Source: QHXM01 sp032160705 (GTDB taxonomy: Bacteria; Acidobacteriota; Blastocatellia; Pyrinomonadales; Pyrinomonadaceae). Taken from it: a DNA stretch of 64,000 bases. Location of the stretch: the NCBI GenBank assembly GCA_032160705.1, contig JAVHVE010000061.1, positions 62,001 through 126,000 on the forward strand. Direction: 5' to 3'. Position 1 is the first letter of the stretch. Every line of letters starts with the position of its first letter. This document shows positions 1 to 8,281 of the stretch, one piece after another. Under the pieces are notes generated by a model. The model was not told the origin of the DNA and did not search any database. It was given only the letters and a program-made list of their open reading frames with translations. The position numbers were made by a program, and so were the translations under genes.

Positions 1-2
1 AA

Positions 3-215
3 GCCCAGCAACGCACAGAGACGAATCTGGCGCAAGTTGCCGCCGCACAAGCGCAGATGGCGCGGTCACAAACGCACATGAACGAAGTCGTCGCAGTCAT
101 GGCTGAAGCTCAGGAGCGAACCGACCGCAAGCTGGCTGAAACCGACGACCGCTTGAACACTCTAATCAATGTTGTCGAACGACACATTAGCGAGGGTCAC
201 AACAAAAAAACCTAA
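3..215 (+). CDS. C-terminal part of a coiled-coil protein (partial)
   Basis: The reading frame is open from the window edge to a TAA at 213-215 and gives about 70 residues. They are rich in Gln, Ala, Glu and Thr with heptad-like hydrophobic spacing, and include MAEAQERTDRKLAETDDRLN followed by LINVVERHISEG. This type of tail (repeated ERTDRKLAETD-like helices ending in an LIN-VVERHI segment) is familiar from small coiled-coil proteins of unknown function in cyanobacteria and Acidobacteria. The start lies outside the window. No enzyme motif is visible, so I assign no function. It ends 25 bases before the next gene. Confidence 0.6.
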   Translation, partial: AQQRTETNLAQVAAAQAQMARSQTHMNEVVAVMAEAQERTDRKLAETDDRLNTLINVVERHISEGHNKKT

Positions 216-240
216 AGGGTAAAGTAAGGATAGGCAAGTT

Positions 241-2157
241 ATGAATTCTCGAAGGATTTCTCGGCTGGCTGCATGTCTGATTGCGGCACTGAGCCTTTCG
301 GCTTTTTTTATCCCTGACGCCAGTGCTCAGTCTTCAGATAAGCGTTCTCTTCCTGCCATCACTTCGCGCGCCGAGTTTGATTCCATTTCGCGCAGCTACG
401 AAGCCGATACTCCTTACCCGCTCCCGCACGTGCTCTTCGTCATTGATCGCAAGGACAAGAACAAGATTTATTACGTCAACACCAAGCGTTACACCTTTCA
501 TAAAGATTTCGTCAACGGCAATTATCTATCACTGGAGCGCGGGGAAGAGTTTTTCCAGAACAATTATCTGAAACCAAACCGCCGTTTCATTTTGGGAACG
601 CTCGCCTATCAATCGCCGGTCAAGCGCTGGACGTTTGAGTTCTGGGAAGGCGACCTGATTCCGGCAGAGCAGATCAAGCTCACGTTCGATGTCATCAGTC
701 AAAGCTTCTTCGCGCCCCTGGCTTACAAACCGAACTCGCTCAGGCAGGAGGAAGCGTCCTCCCTGATCGAAGGACTGCCCCGCGTGCTGCAAAGCGAGAT
801 TTCACATGAGCAGGATTACCAGGCGCTCAACGTCGCGCGCGGTCTGGGACGGATTCACATTATCGAAAAGCTGGACGAGCACGTTGAGATCGGCTTCAAC
901 GAAATCCTTGTCCTCAACGAAGTTCCCATCCAGCTTCCGCCCGTCGCCGGAATCATCACCACCCAACCTTCAACCCCGCTCTCGCACATCAACCTGCTGG
1001 CTAAAGGCTGGGGCGTCCCGAACGCTTATATCAAAAACGCGCAGGAGCTTCTTAAAGAGTATGACGGCTGGTGGGTCAGCTTTGAGACGCTGCGCGATAA
1101 GTATTCGATCAAGCGCGCCGACCTGAAACAAATAGACGAGTATCAGAAACGCCTGGCTGTGCGGCTCGACATCATGAAGCCGCGCTTTGATCTTCAGACG
1201 ACGCGGCTGGCGCGGCTCAGCGAGCAACGTGCGCAGCAATCAATCGCCTACGGAGGCAAGTCCGCGAACCTCGGCGAAGTGATGAACGCGCGACTGCCGG
1301 GCATTGTTGTGCCGGGCGGTTTCACCATCCCCTTCTTTTACTATGACCAGTTCATTAAAGAGAACAATCTGGAAGAACCCATCTACGAGATGATGAACGA
1401 CCAGCGTTTCGTGCATGACCCGGCCTACAGGCGCGAGCGGCTTACCCTAATGCGCGAGCGCATCCAGAAGGCGAAGGTCAATGAGAAACTGCGAGCCGAA
1501 GTGCTGCGCCGTGCGGCGGCAGAATTCGCAGGCAAAGGATTGTTCGTCCGCAGCTCGTCCAACTCGGAAGATTTGCCGAATTTTAGCGGCGCTGGACTCT
1601 ACGATACTGTGCCGAACGTTAAGGGTGAGGGACAGCTCATCGAAGCGATTAAGACCGTCTGGGCTTCGCTCTGGAACTATGAAGCATACGAGGCGCGCGA
1701 GCGTGCCAACGTTGACCACTCGAAAATCTTCATGGCGGTGCTGATTCAGGAAGGCATCAATTCGGAAAGCTCCGGCGTGATGATTACGACCGATCCTTAC
1801 GATAAGGACAATCGAGGCGCACTCTACATCAGCGCCAAGCGGGGCTTAGGCATCAAGGTGGTCGAGGGCAAACGTGTCGCCGAGCAGATCCTCTATCGCC
1901 CGCGCGGGCAGTCGGTTCAGGTCTTGACGCGCTCGGCTGAAGACAGCCTGCTGACGTTTGACGAAAAAGGCGGCGTGCGTGAGATTCCCATCACGGGCGA
2001 GCGCGCTGTGCTGACGGACGAAGTGATTCGGCGGCTGGTGCGTGCCGCCGATGAGATCAAGCGCGTCTTTCGTGGCCGCGACCAGGACATTGAATGGGCC
2101 TACATGAAGGGACAGATTTACATCATCCAATCGCGCCCATACATTTCCGGGAGTTGA
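241..2157 (+). CDS. Exported PEP/pyruvate-binding protein with glucan-water-dikinase-like domain order
   Basis: 638 residues. Residues 1-30 form a signal peptide (basic start, hydrophobic core, cleavage near ASAQ). Residues ~235-270 carry a phosphohistidine swivelling domain, with TPLSHINLLAKGWGVPNAY placing the candidate phosphoryl-accepting His near residue 249. From ~335 to the end there is a PPDK-N/PEP-synthase ATP-binding domain: GGKSANLGEV, then VRSSSNSEDLPNFSGAGLYD, then the closing IEWAYMKGQIYIIQSRP. In PEP synthase and PPDK the ATP domain comes first. Here the His domain precedes it, as in alpha-glucan water dikinases. The first ~230 residues match no family I recognise. Substrate is unknown. 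An ATP-dependent enzyme behind a signal peptide is odd, because the periplasm lacks ATP. The gene stands alone and is followed by a palindrome. Confidence 0.75.
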   Translation: MNSRRISRLAACLIAALSLSAFFIPDASAQSSDKRSLPAITSRAEFDSISRSYEADTPYPLPHVLFVIDRKDKNKIYYVNTKRYTFHKDFVNGNYLSLERGEEFFQNNYLKPNRRFILGTLAYQSPVKRWTFEFWEGDLIPAEQIKLTFDVISQSFFAPLAYKPNSLRQEEASSLIEGLPRVLQSEISHEQDYQALNVARGLGRIHIIEKLDEHVEIGFNEILVLNEVPIQLPPVAGIITTQPSTPLSHINLLAKGWGVPNAYIKNAQELLKEYDGWWVSFETLRDKYSIKRADLKQIDEYQKRLAVRLDIMKPRFDLQTTRLARLSEQRAQQSIAYGGKSANLGEVMNARLPGIVVPGGFTIPFFYYDQFIKENNLEEPIYEMMNDQRFVHDPAYRRERLTLMRERIQKAKVNEKLRAEVLRRAAAEFAGKGLFVRSSSNSEDLPNFSGAGLYDTVPNVKGEGQLIEAIKTVWASLWNYEAYEARERANVDHSKIFMAVLIQEGINSESSGVMITTDPYDKDNRGALYISAKRGLGIKVVEGKRVAEQILYRPRGQSVQVLTRSAEDSLLTFDEKGGVREIPITGERAVLTDEVIRRLVRAADEIKRVFRGRDQDIEWAYMKGQIYIIQSRPYISGS

Positions 2158-2173
2158 TTGAAGAGGAGAACGC

Positions 2174-2248
2174 TATCCACGAAAACACACGAAGCCACAC
2201 AAAAAGAACTCAAGCTGTTTCGTGATGCTTCGTGTGTTTTCGTGGATA
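2174..2248. repeat. Intergenic palindrome with perfect 22-bp arms (TCCACGAAAACACACGAAG type)
   Basis: The left arm at 2174-2195 is exactly complementary to the right arm at 2227-2248, with a 31-base spacer. It lies between the dikinase-like gene and the SDR gene. A related, less perfect copy lies at 25021-25100. There is no T-run after the stem, so a classical terminator is not evident. Confidence 0.85.
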
Positions 2249-2275
2249 AAGTTTTGACCTGAGCAGACTAATTAT

Positions 2276-3061
2276 ATGGATAAAAATCTTTTCGTTGACG
2301 GTATTCTGACGGGGCGCGTCGCTTTTGTGACGGGCGGGGGGACGGGGATTACGGGCGGCGTGGCGCGGGCGCTGGCCGAAGCGGGCGCGCGTGTGGCGCT
2401 CGTGAGCCGTCGGCTTGAGCATCTTGAACCGGCGGCTGAGAAGATTCGCGCCGCAGGCGGCGAGGCATTCGCTGTCACAGCCGACGTGCGGAAGATGGAA
2501 GAGGTCGAACGGGCTATCGCGGCCACCGTCGAGAAATTCGGTAAGCTGGATATTGTTGTCAACGGCGCGGCGGGAAACTTTCTCTGCCCGGCTGAAGAAT
2601 TATCGCCCAACGGATTCGGCACGGTCATTGATATTGATTTGAAGGGAACATTCAACGTCTGTCGCGCGGCTTTCGCGGAACTCAAGAAAGAGCGCGGGCA
2701 GATTTTAAACATCAGCGCCACGCTGCATTACGTCGGCACGCCGCTTCAGCTTCACGTCTCCGCAGCCAAAGCGGGCGTTGATGCCCTGACACGTCAGCTC
2801 GCCGTCGAGTGGGGGCGTTATGGCATACGCTCAAACGCCATCGCGCCCGGCCCCATCGAAGACACGGAAGGCATGTCGCGTCTCGTCCCCGCAGAGGTAA
2901 AAGAAAAGCTGCGCCGCAACATTCCGCTTGGCCGCTTCGGGCGCATTAAAGACATAGAACAAGCAGCGGTTTTTCTCTGCTCAGATGCCGCCAGCTTCAT
3001 CAATGGCGCGGTGCTGGTTGTAGACGGCGGCCAGTGGCTCAATACTAAAATGGTAGGATAA
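2276..3061 (+). CDS. SDR-family oxidoreductase, 2,4-dienoyl-CoA reductase-like
   Basis: 261 residues, full SDR length. The Rossmann motif GGGTGITGGVARALAEAGAR follows a short N-terminal extension. The segment VNGAAGNFLCPAEELSPNGF is highly characteristic of 2,4-dienoyl-CoA reductases and trans-2-enoyl-CoA reductases (DECR/PECR branch). The usual catalytic YxxxK is replaced: the Lys is kept in SAAKAGVDAL but the Tyr is absent, which is also typical of DECR enzymes. The expected reaction is NADPH-dependent reduction of 2,4-dienoyl-CoA during degradation of unsaturated fatty acids. The substrate is inferred from family resemblance only. It sits just upstream of trpE, separated by a palindrome, so the two may share a transcript without sharing a pathway. 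Confidence 0.8.
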   Translation: MDKNLFVDGILTGRVAFVTGGGTGITGGVARALAEAGARVALVSRRLEHLEPAAEKIRAAGGEAFAVTADVRKMEEVERAIAATVEKFGKLDIVVNGAAGNFLCPAEELSPNGFGTVIDIDLKGTFNVCRAAFAELKKERGQILNISATLHYVGTPLQLHVSAAKAGVDALTRQLAVEWGRYGIRSNAIAPGPIEDTEGMSRLVPAEVKEKLRRNIPLGRFGRIKDIEQAAVFLCSDAASFINGAVLVVDGGQWLNTKMVG

Positions 3062-3068
3062 AATTAGA

Positions 3069-3135
3069 AGTGACAAGTGACAGGTGACGAGTTAGAACAA
3101 GGTTTTACTTGTCACCTGTCACCTGTCACTTGTCA
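3069..3135. repeat. Word-built palindrome, GTGACAG family, copy 1
   Basis: The left arm (tandem TGACAAG/TGACAGG words) at 3071-3088 pairs exactly with 3118-3135. The right arm has one more word than the left. It ends 9 bases before the trpE ATG, and reading through it would add a false N-terminal extension to TrpE. Other copies are at 38156-38260 and 45986-46118. Confidence 0.9.
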
Positions 3136-3144
3136 TCGTTTTAT

Positions 3145-4650
3145 ATGCTCGATCTTCAGCCCGCATCATTCGAGGATTTCCTGCGTGAAGCAACGCGCGG
3201 CAACGTTGTGCCGGTGGTGCGCAGCGTGCTCGCGGATTTGCAGACTCCCGTAGGAGCTTTCCTGCGCGTGGCGGAGGGCGCGCCTTACGCTTTCCTGCTC
3301 GAATCAATCGAGGGCGGCGAACGTGTCGCCCGTTACTCTTTCCTCGGCGCGAATCCTGAGATGATTGTGCGTGGGCGCGGGAATGAAACGATCATTGAGA
3401 GAAATGGTGAGCAGGAAATTCTCAAGGGCGTGCGCGCCATTGATTTTGCGCGTGAATATTTCCGCGACAGGGAACTGGCGCGCCGCAGCGGTCTCCCTCC
3501 GTTCTCCGGCGGCGCGGTCGGCCATCTCGCTTACGAAGCGGCGCGATGGTTCGAGCCTACGCTGGAAAAAAACTACGACCACGATGCCGTTGGGGATGAT
3601 TCGGTCTGGATGTTCTATCGCACGGTGCTCGCCTTCGACCGCGTGCGGCAACGCATCGAGATCATAGCAATCGTCTTAACGGAAGAGGCCGCAGGTAGCC
3701 ATGAAAGATTGCGCGGGCTTTACGAGCAGGCGGTTGAAGAAACCGAGCGCCTCGAAAAGTTGCTGCTGAAAAGCGGCGGGTTAAAGACGCCGCGCCGCAA
3801 AAAACCTGCTGCCCACAGCGCGCTTGAATCGAATTGGACGCGCAAAGATTTTGAAGCTGCCGTCAGACGCGCGCAGGAGCACATTGCGGCGGGCGATTGC
3901 TATCAGATTGTGCTCTCGCAGCGGTTCACCAAAAAGACGAACGCCGACCCGGTGGCCATCTACCGCGCCTTGCGCGCGACGAACCCGTCGCCTTATATGT
4001 ACTTCTTTAGTCTGAAGGATGAGGCGGTCATTGGAGCGTCGCCCGAAATGCTGGTGCGTTGTCGCGGGCAGCGGCTCGATTATCGCCCTCTCGCGGGCAC
4101 GCGCAAGCGCGGCGCGACCGAGGCGGAAGACTGGCTGCTTGGCGAAGAGATGCGCGCCGATGAAAAGGAAGTGGCCGAGCACATGATGCTGGTTGATCTG
4201 GGGCGCAACGACCTTGGGCGTGTGGCGGATTACGGCTCGGTCGAGGTTGAAGACCTGATGAGCATCGAGCGTTATTCGCATGTGCAGCATCTCGTCACCA
4301 GCTTGCGCGCGCGGCTGAAAGATAATCTGGATCGTTTTGACGCGCTCGCTTCCTGCTTTCCAGCAGGGACGGTGACAGGTGCGCCGAAAGTGCGCGCGAT
4401 GGAGATTATCCGTGAGCTTGAGCCTGAAGCGCGCGGCGTTTACGCGGGGGCAATCCTTTACATGGACTACGCGCAAAATCTTGATTCGTGCATCGCGATT
4501 CGTACAATCCTGATGCGGGAGGGACGTGCCTTTGCGCAGGCTGGCGCAGGCATCGTGGCCGATTCCGTGCCGGAGCGCGAATACGAAGAGACGATCAACA
4601 AGGCGCGCGCACTGCTACGCGCAATAGAGATGGCCGAAAAGCAAATATGA
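3145..4650 (+). CDS. trpE: Anthranilate synthase component I
   Basis: 501 residues from the ATG at 3145. An upstream in-frame start at 3109 is rejected because those 12 codons are palindrome sequence. TrpE converts chorismate and ammonia (from TrpG) to anthranilate, the first committed step to tryptophan. The N-terminal regulatory region shows LLESIEGGERVARYSF, where LLES is the usual tryptophan-binding motif, so feedback inhibition is likely. The chorismate-binding domain shows GASPEMLVR, RPLAGTRKRG, LVDLGRNDLGRVA and FPAGTVTGAPKVRAMEII, all family signatures. No leader peptide or attenuator is evident upstream. The next gene starts at or shortly after its stop. Confidence 0.96.
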   Translation: MLDLQPASFEDFLREATRGNVVPVVRSVLADLQTPVGAFLRVAEGAPYAFLLESIEGGERVARYSFLGANPEMIVRGRGNETIIERNGEQEILKGVRAIDFAREYFRDRELARRSGLPPFSGGAVGHLAYEAARWFEPTLEKNYDHDAVGDDSVWMFYRTVLAFDRVRQRIEIIAIVLTEEAAGSHERLRGLYEQAVEETERLEKLLLKSGGLKTPRRKKPAAHSALESNWTRKDFEAAVRRAQEHIAAGDCYQIVLSQRFTKKTNADPVAIYRALRATNPSPYMYFFSLKDEAVIGASPEMLVRCRGQRLDYRPLAGTRKRGATEAEDWLLGEEMRADEKEVAEHMMLVDLGRNDLGRVADYGSVEVEDLMSIERYSHVQHLVTSLRARLKDNLDRFDALASCFPAGTVTGAPKVRAMEIIRELEPEARGVYAGAILYMDYAQNLDSCIAIRTILMREGRAFAQAGAGIVADSVPEREYEETINKARALLRAIEMAEKQI

Positions 4651-4736
4651 AGGCGGCTGTGATGAAGGATAAAAACGCATGCAACGGGCGGGAGTCGGAA
4701 TCTTTTCGGACGGGTTTTTTATTTGTGGCCGAGTTG

Positions 4737-5462
4737 ATGAAGGTTGTCGCGGCAGCAATTTGTCTTGTCATGTCTTGCTCAATGATGCAGGCGCAGACAC
4801 CGCCTGCGGCTGGTCAGAATAATTCCACGCAGACGCCTAAAAAGAGCAACGTGCGCCCCGTGAATCCACCAGCGCCTCAGCCTGAGCCTTTCGACAGCGC
4901 GACGGTTGAGAAGATGGCGGGTCAATGCGTCAGGCTTGAGACAGAGGCGGGTGTGATTGAGCTTGAGATGCTGGCCGAAGCTGCGCCGGAGAATGTCCGC
5001 AATTTTCTCAACCTTGTGGCGATTGGAGCTTACGATACTACCCTGTTCAGCCGCGTCGTCAAAGATTTCGTCGTCCAAGGCGGCAATCTTTCAACCGGGC
5101 AGAAGTGGAGTTTGGAACTGGCAAAGAGAGCCGCGCGTAAAACTCCAGACGAGCCGAGCTACGTCAAGCACGTGCGCGGCATCGTTTCAATGGCACGACC
5201 CGACGAGCCGAACAGCGCGACCACCCACTTCTTTATCCTCGTCGGCGAGGCCGCACAGCTCGACGGAAAGTTTTCTGCTTTCGGTCGAGTCACGCGCGGG
5301 ATGGACGTGGTGGACGCGATCAACAAAGCGGAGACCGAAGGCGACAAGCCCGTCAAGCCCTTTCGTCTTACACGCGCTGTGGTCGAGCAATGTGGGAAAA
5401 AGCAGGAGACAGAAGACAGAAGACAGAAGTCAGAATATAGGGCGGAGAGTCGCTTCTTCTGA
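4737..5462 (+). CDS. Exported cyclophilin-type peptidyl-prolyl cis-trans isomerase
   Basis: 241 residues from the ATG at 4737, which opens a signal peptide (MKVVAAAICLVMSCSMMQAQ). A start at 4647, overlapping the trpE stop as ATGA, is also possible but would put 30 polar residues before the signal. The cyclophilin domain runs from about residue 60 to 220: ETEAGVIELEML, NVRNFLNLV, FSRVVKDFVVQGG, then SMARPDEPNSATTHFFILV and FSAFGRVTRGMDVVD. It should isomerise prolyl bonds in exported proteins. The gene interrupts trpE and trpG and has no link to tryptophan synthesis. The last ~20 residues (QETEDRRQKSE and onward) are encoded by the following palindrome. Confidence 0.88.
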   Translation: MKVVAAAICLVMSCSMMQAQTPPAAGQNNSTQTPKKSNVRPVNPPAPQPEPFDSATVEKMAGQCVRLETEAGVIELEMLAEAAPENVRNFLNLVAIGAYDTTLFSRVVKDFVVQGGNLSTGQKWSLELAKRAARKTPDEPSYVKHVRGIVSMARPDEPNSATTHFFILVGEAAQLDGKFSAFGRVTRGMDVVDAINKAETEGDKPVKPFRLTRAVVEQCGKKQETEDRRQKSEYRAESRFF

Positions 5463-5505
5463 TTTTCTTTTCTCCTGTCTCCTGACTTCTGTCTTCTGTC
5501 TCCTG
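5403..5505. repeat. Word-built palindrome, ACAGAAG family, copy 1
   Basis: The left arm is a tandem run of ACAGAAG-like words, the loop contains GGCGGAGAGTCGC, and the right arm is the complementary run of CTTCTGT-like words. The left half is translated as the C-terminus of the upstream cyclophilin. The right end is 5 bases from the trpG ATG. Six further copies are at 6082, 30212, 31909, 42780, 47371 and 53316. Confidence 0.92.
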
Positions 5506-5510
5506 TAGTT

Positions 5511-6077
5511 ATGCTTCTTGTCATAGACAATTACGACTCCTTTACTTACAACCTCGTGCAGTATCTGGGCGAGCTTGGCGAGGAAATAGACGTGCGCCGC
5601 AACGACGAGGTGACTGTTGAAGAGATCGAGGCGCATTGCTGCCCGGATAAAATCTTGATTTCGCCGGGGCCTGGCACGCCCGACGACGCGGGCGTTTCCA
5701 TGAAGATGATTGAGCAGTTCGCCGGGCGCATCCCCATCCTCGGCGTTTGCCTGGGGCATCAGGCGATTGCTCAGGTGTTTGGCGGGCGCATCGTTCGCGC
5801 GCCGACGCTGGTGCATGGCAAATCATCCGAGATTTGTCACGACGGACGGACGATCTTTGAGGGGCTGGATTATCGCTTCAAGGCCGGGCGCTATCATTCG
5901 CTCGTCGTCGAGCGCGAAAGCTTGCCGGAGTGTCTGGAAGTTTCCGCGACCACGCCCGACGGCGTCATCATGGGTTTGCGCCATCACGAGATGAAAATCG
6001 AAGGCGTACAGTTTCATCCCGAATCAATCCTGACGACCGACGGAAAAAAATTGCTCTCGAATTTCTTGAAACTGTGA
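5511..6077 (+). CDS. trpG: Anthranilate synthase component II (glutamine amidotransferase)
   Basis: 188 residues, normal length for a stand-alone TrpG. It begins MLLVIDNYDSFTYNLVQYLG, the standard class I amidotransferase opening. It has the nucleophile Cys in ILGVCLGHQAIAQVFGG and the His-Glu pair in GVQFHPESILT. It releases ammonia from glutamine for TrpE; family members often also serve PabB in folate synthesis. No Shine-Dalgarno is visible because the ATG directly follows a palindrome arm. It is separated from trpE by the cyclophilin gene, an uncommon break between two subunits of one complex. Confidence 0.95.
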   Translation: MLLVIDNYDSFTYNLVQYLGELGEEIDVRRNDEVTVEEIEAHCCPDKILISPGPGTPDDAGVSMKMIEQFAGRIPILGVCLGHQAIAQVFGGRIVRAPTLVHGKSSEICHDGRTIFEGLDYRFKAGRYHSLVVERESLPECLEVSATTPDGVIMGLRHHEMKIEGVQFHPESILTTDGKKLLSNFLKL

Positions 6078-6081
6078 AAGG

Positions 6082-6187
6082 AAGAATACAGAAGACAGAA
6101 GACAGGAGTCAGAAGGGATAAGGCTGAGAACCGCTTTCACAGATATTCCTTTCTCCTGACTTCTGTATTCTGACTTCTGTCTCCTGC
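6082..6187. repeat. Word-built palindrome, ACAGAAG family, copy 2
   Basis: Same architecture as the copy at 5403. The loop reads AAGGCTGAGAACCGC then TTTCACAGATATTCC. It fills almost the whole gap between trpG and trpD and ends 3 bases before the trpD ATG. Confidence 0.92.
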
Positions 6188-6190
6188 TTT

Positions 6191-7267
6191 ATGCCCCGCC
6201 CTGCCTGGCTGCTGCCGACTCCGCTGCGTGGAGATGAAGCCCCGAATGATACGGGATTGTGCGCTCTGCTGCGGCGTTTGATGGGTGGCGAAGATTTGGA
6301 GCGTGAGGAGGCGGGCGCTCTGCTCGATGCGCTGCTCGAAGGCTCTGCGACAGACGCACAGATCGCTGCGGCGCTCGTCGCGCTGGCCATCAAAGGTGAG
6401 ACCGTCGAAGAACTCGCCGGGATGGCCTCTGCGATGCGCTCGCGCGCCGTCAGAATCAAATCCTCCCACGAGCGCTTCATTGACACGGCAGGCACGGGAT
6501 CGAGTCAGGCTAAAACTTTCAACGTCTCGACCGCCGCCGCGTTTGTCATTGCGGGCGCGGGGCTGGCGGTCGCCAAGCATGGCAGCCGCGCCGCGACGAG
6601 CCGTTCGGGGAGTGCCGACGTTTTGGCCGCGCTTGGTGTGGGCGTGACCGCTCTACCGGAAGTCTCGGAAAAATGTCTCAACGAGATCGGCATCTGCTTC
6701 ATGTTCGCTCCGCTCTATCACGGCGCGACGGCGCGCGTGGCCAGCGTGCGCCGTGAACTCGGCGTGCGGACAGTCTTCAACCTGCTCGGCCCGCTGACGA
6801 ACCCCGCTGGCGCGACACGGCAAATCATCGGCGTCTGGCACAGGGCATTGATCGAACCCGTGGCACGCGCCCTCGTCGCGCTCGGAACAGAACACGCCTG
6901 GGTAGTTCACGGCTCGGACGGCCTTGATGAAGTAACCCTTGCTGGCGAAACCTTCGTCGCTGAAGCTCGCGCGGGCGAGGTCAAGACCTTCGAGATAGCG
7001 CCCGAAGATTTCAGACTCCGCCGGTCTGAGCTATCGCACCTACGCGGCGGAGATGCGGAAGCTAACGCACAAACTATCCGCTCGATACTCAAGGGGACAA
7101 GACGAGATGAGGCGCGCTTTCTTGTCGTTGCTAACGCAGCGGCAGCTCTCTTTGTCGGAGGTGAAGCCGCTGACCTGCGCTCGGCGGCGCGACTTGCCGA
7201 AGAAAGCATAGACAGCGGCGCTGCCCTCAATAAACTCGAACAACTCATCGAGGCGACAAACAGGTAA
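6191..7267 (+). CDS. trpD: Anthranilate phosphoribosyltransferase
   Basis: 358 residues. It transfers phosphoribosyl from PRPP to anthranilate. The PRPP-binding glycine-rich loop is DTAGTGSSQAKTFNVSTAAA (usual form GTGGDG-x-TFNIST). KHGSRAATSRSGSADVLAALG follows, then NLLGPLTNPAG, all diagnostic. The N-terminal helical domain starts at about residue 20 after a short extra segment. The first loop is GTGSSQ rather than GTGGD, a common variant outside enterobacteria. The ATG at 6191 lies immediately after a palindrome and no Shine-Dalgarno is visible. Confidence 0.95.
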   Translation: MPRPAWLLPTPLRGDEAPNDTGLCALLRRLMGGEDLEREEAGALLDALLEGSATDAQIAAALVALAIKGETVEELAGMASAMRSRAVRIKSSHERFIDTAGTGSSQAKTFNVSTAAAFVIAGAGLAVAKHGSRAATSRSGSADVLAALGVGVTALPEVSEKCLNEIGICFMFAPLYHGATARVASVRRELGVRTVFNLLGPLTNPAGATRQIIGVWHRALIEPVARALVALGTEHAWVVHGSDGLDEVTLAGETFVAEARAGEVKTFEIAPEDFRLRRSELSHLRGGDAEANAQTIRSILKGTRRDEARFLVVANAAAALFVGGEAADLRSAARLAEESIDSGAALNKLEQLIEATNR

Positions 7268-7288
7268 GGATACGGCAATAAGATTTGG

Positions 7289-7358
7289 AGGGGCAGGGAC
7301 AAGTCCTCTGCCCGCTTTCGATTGGCAACACGCGGGCAGAGGACTTGTCCCTGCCCCT
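7289..7358. repeat. Palindrome with perfect 27-bp arms (AGGGGCAGGGACAAGTC type)
   Basis: 7289-7315 is exactly complementary to 7332-7358, with a 16-base loop. It fills the gap between trpD and trpC and ends 7 bases before the trpC ATG. A short relative is at 35955-35986. No T-run follows, so it is unlikely to stop transcription by the intrinsic mechanism. Confidence 0.9.
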
Positions 7359-7365
7359 ACAGTAG

Positions 7366-8175
7366 ATGAATTTTCTGTCTGAAATCATGGCGCTTAAAAG
7401 AGCGCGCCTGGAAGTGGCGAAGAAAGAGCGACCGGATTTACGCGCTCATGCCGAAGAGGTGCGGCGCGACTCCGAGCCGCATTCTCTGCGGCGCGCTCTA
7501 GATAATCGTGAGCGCGTGAACGTGATCGCGGAGTTCAAGCGAGCATCGCCGTCGAAGGGAGTGATCCGTGCCGGTGCTGTGCCAGCACGGATGGCGCTTG
7601 CTTACGCAGCGGGCGGGGCAATGGCCATTTCGGTTTTGACGGAAGAGGATCGCTTTCAAGGCGCGCTCGACGATCTCAGAGCTGTTCGCGCAGCGGTGAA
7701 AATTCCGGTGCTCCGCAAGGATTTCATCTTCGACGAGTATCAACTTTATGAATCTGCTGCGGCGGGCGCGGACGCGCTCCTGCTGATCGTCGCCGCGCTG
7801 GATGATGAAAGGCTCGCACATCTGCGACGCATCACGGAGGGTGAGCTAAAGATGGATGCGCTGGTCGAAGTACACACGGAAGATGAGATGCGGCGTGCCG
7901 TCGGCGCTGGCGCAACGCTTATTGGAGTCAACAATCGCGACTTACATACGTTCGATGTCTCTCTTGAAGTGTCCGTCAAACTTGCGCGCGATGTTCCGGC
8001 GGGCGTCACACTGGTAGCCGAAAGCGGCCTGCGGTCAGGAGATGACCTGCGCCGTCTACGCGCTCTCGGTTACAGGGGATTTCTCATTGGTGAGAGCCTG
8101 ATGCGCGCAGATGAGCCGGAGAAAGCACTGCAAGAACTGCTTGACGAAGCGGGTGACTTTCCAACTAAAGATTGA
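7366..8175 (+). CDS. trpC: Indole-3-glycerol-phosphate synthase
   Basis: 269 residues, a (beta/alpha)8 barrel of normal length that closes the indole ring from CdRP. Visible signatures: NVIAEFKRASPSKGVI near residue 50 (substrate-binding EFKRxSPSKG), ISVLTEEDRFQGALDDL, PVLRKDFIFDEYQLYES, IGVNNRDLHTFDV and LVAESGLRSGDDLRRL. It is single-function, not fused to TrpF, which is encoded separately 2 kb downstream. An MltF-like gene follows after a ~100-base gap. Confidence 0.95.
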   Translation: MNFLSEIMALKRARLEVAKKERPDLRAHAEEVRRDSEPHSLRRALDNRERVNVIAEFKRASPSKGVIRAGAVPARMALAYAAGGAMAISVLTEEDRFQGALDDLRAVRAAVKIPVLRKDFIFDEYQLYESAAAGADALLLIVAALDDERLAHLRRITEGELKMDALVEVHTEDEMRRAVGAGATLIGVNNRDLHTFDVSLEVSVKLARDVPAGVTLVAESGLRSGDDLRRLRALGYRGFLIGESLMRADEPEKALQELLDEAGDFPTKD

Positions 8176-8281
8176 CTTCCCCGCGCTTTTGACATAAAAG
8201 CTCTCTGGTTCGACACCTTCCCCCTGCAAGCAGTTTGTAAATCATCCCTCCGACAATTTGAGAAAGCAGGACATGTTTCCC

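Noticed and set aside
3109..3144. Longer N-terminus for TrpE starting at 3109
   Set aside because: Those codons are the palindrome arm (CCTGTCACCTGTCA), not conserved protein. The same logic rejected longer starts for trpA, nuoI, the deaminase, the phosphatase and the radical SAM gene.
3062..3144. Tryptophan attenuator with leader peptide upstream of trpE
   Set aside because: No short frame with tandem Trp codons and no alternative terminator hairpin with T-run; only the GTGACAG palindrome is present.
3781..4476. 231-residue open frame on the minus strand inside trpE
   Set aside because: It is the antisense shadow of a highly conserved gene. GC-rich codon bias gives long opposite-strand frames, and the protein has no recognisable motif.
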